A stretch of DNA of 64,000 nucleotides from NCBI RefSeq assembly GCF_016863435.1, contig NZ_BOOW01000036.1, forward strand, positions 108,285 to 172,284, given 5' to 3'. This document shows, piece after piece, positions 61,901 to 64,000 of the stretch (positions within the stretch are counted from its first letter, which is position 1; each line of letters starts with the position of its first letter). The position numbers and the translations under genes were made by a program. The notes beneath the pieces are model-generated. The model made no database searches, was not told the origin of the DNA, and was given only the letters and a program-made list of their open reading frames with translations. The DNA is from Sinosporangium siamense (GTDB lineage Bacteria; Actinomycetota; Actinomycetes; Streptosporangiales; Streptosporangiaceae).

Positions 61901-63263
61901 TTACGTCCATCTAGATATGTCAAAGGGCAGGCTTCGAAATGGTCAGAGCGTACGTTGGCGTGCGCGGACCGATACAACGGCTGGTTGGTCGCCCTGGCAG
62001 GATCTCAGAATTGAGGTCGCTGAGAAAGAGCCAAAGGGCAGAAAGGTCTCCTCTGTTTCAGTTGACTCTATAGCAGCCCAAGCAGATGAAGATGCTCTAG
62101 TGACCGATTGCTGGGCACATGAACATTCGGCAAGGAACCTCGCAACAGACGGCTACCTGGCGAGTCGTCATAGCTGGTGCGCCATCCAAGAGCTCGCCAA
62201 AGGCGATGCCAGATTCGGCACAAGTAATATGGTTAACGGCATCACTGCGGATACCACGATTGTGGGATACACCATCTCCAATGGAGAAGGGCAGCCGACC
62301 GACCTACGGTACAGCCGCTATCGGATATCACTTAAGGATGTGACTCCGGTCGGTGGAGCCTACAACCAGTGGGGCTGGATAGCCTTCGGCGTTAAAACCG
62401 AGAACAGTCAATGCAAGGTTTGGGGCGATACTTACGTAGAGGGAAGCTGGCAAGAGTGGCGCGACGGCAAGGTGGCAGCTTTTACCATCGCCTCTGAGGA
62501 GAGAAACGGCACCGGCATAGATAAGGTCGAGTGGTGCTATCCGAAGTTCTACAGTAAGGTCTGGCTACCTCAGGTGCCCAGTACGAAGGTGAAATACTAT
62601 TGGTCTGACGCCAAACCTCAGGTCCGGTGCGACTCTGCCTACTATATAACCCGAAATTATGGGAGTGGTTGCGTCTTCGACAAAGCCACTGCAGTCTACC
62701 GAACGACCGAGTCTCGTCCTGGATATCCGTGGACCAACCTGGGTGACCCAGACAACGTAAATATGGCCTATCGAAGTGTCCCTGCCCATATTTGGACAGC
62801 GCAACATAAGCCAGAGCTGACTATACCAATACGCCTTAATAAATCAATCCCAGGGCACTGGCTGGGGGGTGGGGCCCCACTCTCCCGACAGAACAACAAG
62901 ACATGGAAGAGAAAGAATAACGAAAAGAGTCGCGAGATATGTCGCACACTTTTCACAGACTACGACCGCAGGGATGCGGAACTTGGAGACTCCAAATATC
63001 ACAAGGTCTATCAGTGCGACGAATTCCCGTTTCAGTCGACTATGCAGGGCACGTGGGTATCGGTTGAACGAGTGAACAGCCCAGACAACTTCGCATACTC
63101 AGTTCGCCCAGTATGGCACAAGCGCAATACTGAGGACGGTATTCAACTAGGGGCATTCTACGGTACACAGCGCATTCTTGCCGAAGACGGCGTTCGTAGG
63201 AGGGTCAAATTTGATCAATTCTACGTAGAGGCGTACGTCCCTGGACAAAATCCACACCAGTAG
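58926..63263 (+). CDS. Giant secreted multidomain protein with C-terminal NucA/NucB-type nuclease
   Basis: 1445 residues. Signal peptide 1-38 (cleavage near VLA-GS). About 290-490 resembles a DNRLRE surface domain (TITAASDTWTGTG, SYVRFNVASTPL, YGVQFSAV); about 580-692 is Big_5/SbsA-like (DTIPPQVLTDPSDGETGVDP); about 695-900 is a LamG/concanavalin-like domain (VAAYGMEEGAGATVTDASGQ, TLSAWVKP, DEVRIYN). An uncharacterised Cys-containing part follows. The end has YQCDEFPFQSTMQG (C1364-D-E), YSVRPVW and FDQFYVEAYV, matching NucA/NucB deoxyribonucleases. GC is clearly lower than the neighbours. GAAGGG precedes ATG. Likely a polymorphic-toxin-like exported nuclease. Confidence 0.85.
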   Translation: MGISSANYGALSSRYRRVSLLAALSLFTSLLTAPPVLAGSSSSRSSASPPIPGSVDAAKHEAKKQNKRIEIPYLRSENSTTFANPDSRTLYTEVHSNAIRVQKDGAWQAIDTMLVEQDGIVKPKAIKGELTLSGGGTTTLLEIKSSEGKATVYANGKLPKPQLSGNTALYPAAYGEGIDLVVTVTPTGYRQDILIHQRPTKKIQIRVPVDLPDGLRYGKGSSSGLALLSIKDSKKIANIAPAPVADAIAASNPDKGRIGSAAISVDGAGKRQNLLIAPDAKFLSDPHVTYPVTITAASDTWTGTGLDGDTFVSHSYPNSSSNQSLDRIIAGKSNNGSVTWRSYVRFNVASTPLMGGTVENADLRLWNHQSNTCDSEINSGIIARRITTDWDINTMTWNSQPSVTDHAFVANKGAYDMDCPRGEGELYYSIEQMVQGWMDGTADYGVQFSAVREDDITNWRWHRSSEYGYWGSGTPRGPVLFVQYIPAPQPAEVGTLQYGNWSATQEELIDQQGRQTEIEDPPFTTPSDEEARQAALNSDVRTSINANELQAPVHLTGDALQEFADDEGGGFEEYPEPPPEQDTIPPQVLTDPSDGETGVDPNVEIRVAFTESVSGPIFAIRDSVGADVTFLATPIGDDPDTPEVEPGDRGWALKPAQPLHATKPYRIEVKAASDATGNIMADYAATFTTRGQVVPVPGLVAAYGMEEGAGATVTDASGQNNTGTAVDATWDSAGKFGQALSFNGSTSVVNVADAPSLRLTTALTLSAWVKPTTLTDWRTVVAKQLSSSNGASYVLYGSNGTGPSGWFQSGGQSSQISGPEPLAVDTWSHVAVTYDGTTARLYVNGEQFAEVPLSGDLDDDGGAVQIGSNSVWGEFFSGLIDEVRIYNIAQTSGQIQTDMASPIGSTQLLSGSTPPLSHKLAPSKSHALKLIATPSEKVAGKTLVTSLAPRFKVWTTGVPRLVEMQVIEAPTKSSRSVKTLWSGKAMQSVKRSYVHLDMSKGRLRNGQSVRWRARTDTTAGWSPWQDLRIEVAEKEPKGRKVSSVSVDSIAAQADEDALVTDCWAHEHSARNLATDGYLASRHSWCAIQELAKGDARFGTSNMVNGITADTTIVGYTISNGEGQPTDLRYSRYRISLKDVTPVGGAYNQWGWIAFGVKTENSQCKVWGDTYVEGSWQEWRDGKVAAFTIASEERNGTGIDKVEWCYPKFYSKVWLPQVPSTKVKYYWSDAKPQVRCDSAYYITRNYGSGCVFDKATAVYRTTESRPGYPWTNLGDPDNVNMAYRSVPAHIWTAQHKPELTIPIRLNKSIPGHWLGGGAPLSRQNNKTWKRKNNEKSREICRTLFTDYDRRDAELGDSKYHKVYQCDEFPFQSTMQGTWVSVERVNSPDNFAYSVRPVWHKRNTEDGIQLGAFYGTQRILAEDGVRRRVKFDQFYVEAYVPGQNPHQ

Positions 63264-63307
63264 CTGTACTCTTCGATAGAGTCTTCTGGGATCCGAGGTC
63301 GCAGCCC

Positions 63308-63955
63308 GTGATCCCAGAGGACCTGGATTCTACTCGGAGAGGTCAGGTTAGTCGACTCGTGCTTGATGAAACCGTCGCCCGTTATGACGACTTGCTAGAT
63401 CGTCTCGGGATCGACACGTTCGTATACACAGTGACGTTGCCGGATGCCGGCGTCCTCACGGTTGAAAGAGCGGCGCATCGCCTCGGGTTTGCCCCGGGCG
63501 CGCTACAGGACTCTGAACGGCCTTACGGCGGCAATTTTCTCACCCTCTATCAAGCCGGCTCCGGGATCGTCACTCTTGACTGGAGTCACCCATACAGTGA
63601 CCGAAAGCAGGTGACTGACCGGTTGACCGGTGACGGGATTCGACATTGGTATCTATCCTTCGATATTGAGGGAAATACCAGTATGTTTGTCTGCTACGGG
63701 CAGGTAGAGGGCTATCTTGAGAGCCCTGAACCTGTTTCGATTCCCTTTACTGGCTGGAGGGAACACCTCGGCCCTCTAGGCGCTTACGCTGATCTGTTTG
63801 CCTCCGCCTATGACGACGATGAAGCTGAGGCGGAGGTAGACGTTAACGCGGCATGCCTGGCGGTGATCGAGACAGAAAGCGGTATTCGTCTGGACGATCG
63901 TCTGCTGAACAGCCGCTGTTCAGTCCTGCCGCTACCGGGGCGTGCCAAACTCTAA
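63308..63955 (+). CDS. Small cytoplasmic protein, candidate immunity protein (DUF6461-like)
   Basis: 215 residues from GTG 63308, 44 bases after the giant nuclease gene. Acidic overall (YDDDEAEAEVDVN near the end) with no signal peptide or membrane helix. VERAAHRLGFAPGALQD, then VTLDWSHPY and HWYLSFDIEGNTSMFVCYGQ recall the DUF6461-type proteins often found next to actinobacterial toxins. An acidic cytosolic protein directly behind a secreted nuclease suggests inhibition of the nuclease; this is inference from position and charge. Confidence 0.7.
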   Translation: MIPEDLDSTRRGQVSRLVLDETVARYDDLLDRLGIDTFVYTVTLPDAGVLTVERAAHRLGFAPGALQDSERPYGGNFLTLYQAGSGIVTLDWSHPYSDRKQVTDRLTGDGIRHWYLSFDIEGNTSMFVCYGQVEGYLESPEPVSIPFTGWREHLGPLGAYADLFASAYDDDEAEAEVDVNAACLAVIETESGIRLDDRLLNSRCSVLPLPGRAKL

Positions 63956-64000
63956 GAGGGCATCCGAAAAGCGAAGTTGACGATTGATCGTCGGTTATGT

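Overview
The window reads as high-GC actinomycete chromosome, probably of the Streptosporangiales type. Signs are the strong G/C third-position bias, a DUF574 (Methyltransf_19) methyltransferase, GTG starts, leaderless-type promoters, and many LacI, MerR, AraC and GNAT proteins. The exact genus cannot be fixed from sequence alone. About 45 genes look intact, and at least a dozen are clear remnants (deletions, frameshifts, fused fragments), so this is an accessory, decaying part of a chromosome.

1-10.9 kb holds a two-component system, a DUF574 methyltransferase, a PdxH/PhzG-like flavoprotein, a frameshifted MerR remnant, a NAL1-like serine protease and a dormancy-type stress group (CBS-BON protein, PNPOx-like protein, Acg-like nitroreductase remnant, alpha/beta hydrolase missing its nucleophile, PPK2, cupin). 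11-24.7 kb is a patchwork: a double GNAT protein followed by a gene graveyard (LuxR/AfsR-like tail, SDR fragment fused to half an MFS pump, copy of the GNAT tail), a NUDIX hydrolase, a secreted C70-type cysteine protease with an anchored partner, a nucleotidyltransferase-like protein, a beta-lactamase-fold serine hydrolase, an AraC regulator, a CAP protein, then an aldo/keto reductase and dihydroxyacetone kinase behind remnants of an aquaporin and a second dhaK.

25.3-44.4 kb is a coherent carbohydrate island. Part one (25.3-37.3 kb) combines D-mannonate dehydratase, fructuronate reductase, gluconokinase, a SIS protein, a GH3 N-acetylglucosaminidase/phosphorylase, a sugar ABC importer, a LacI repressor, a CE15 glucuronoyl esterase and a NagB homologue: uronate plus amino-sugar chemistry. 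Part two (37.7-44.4 kb) has a second LacI repressor, a NagA homologue and a coupled operon SDR - DapA-type lyase - CoA-transferase - enoyl-CoA hydratase. LacI-type palindromes lie in the divergent promoter regions of both parts. I infer import of a GlcNAc/uronate-containing (perhaps unusually N-acylated) glycan fragment and its cytoplasmic breakdown.

44.8-53.2 kb is a LysR-controlled unit: YtcJ-type amidohydrolase plus a complete Dpp/Opp importer. 53.3-55.7 kb is a tightly overlapping operon of a sigma-70-like protein, an atypical ROK protein and a membrane protein. 56-58.9 kb is a mobile-DNA graveyard (serine recombinase tail, two IS5-group remnants, an IS3 orfA remnant) lying in and beside a degenerate CRISPR array with no cas genes in the window. 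Abutting the last, truncated repeat is a gene of visibly lower GC for a 1445-residue secreted protein (DNRLRE-like, Big_5-like and LamG-like domains and a C-terminal NucA/NucB-type nuclease), followed by a small cytoplasmic protein that is a candidate immunity factor.
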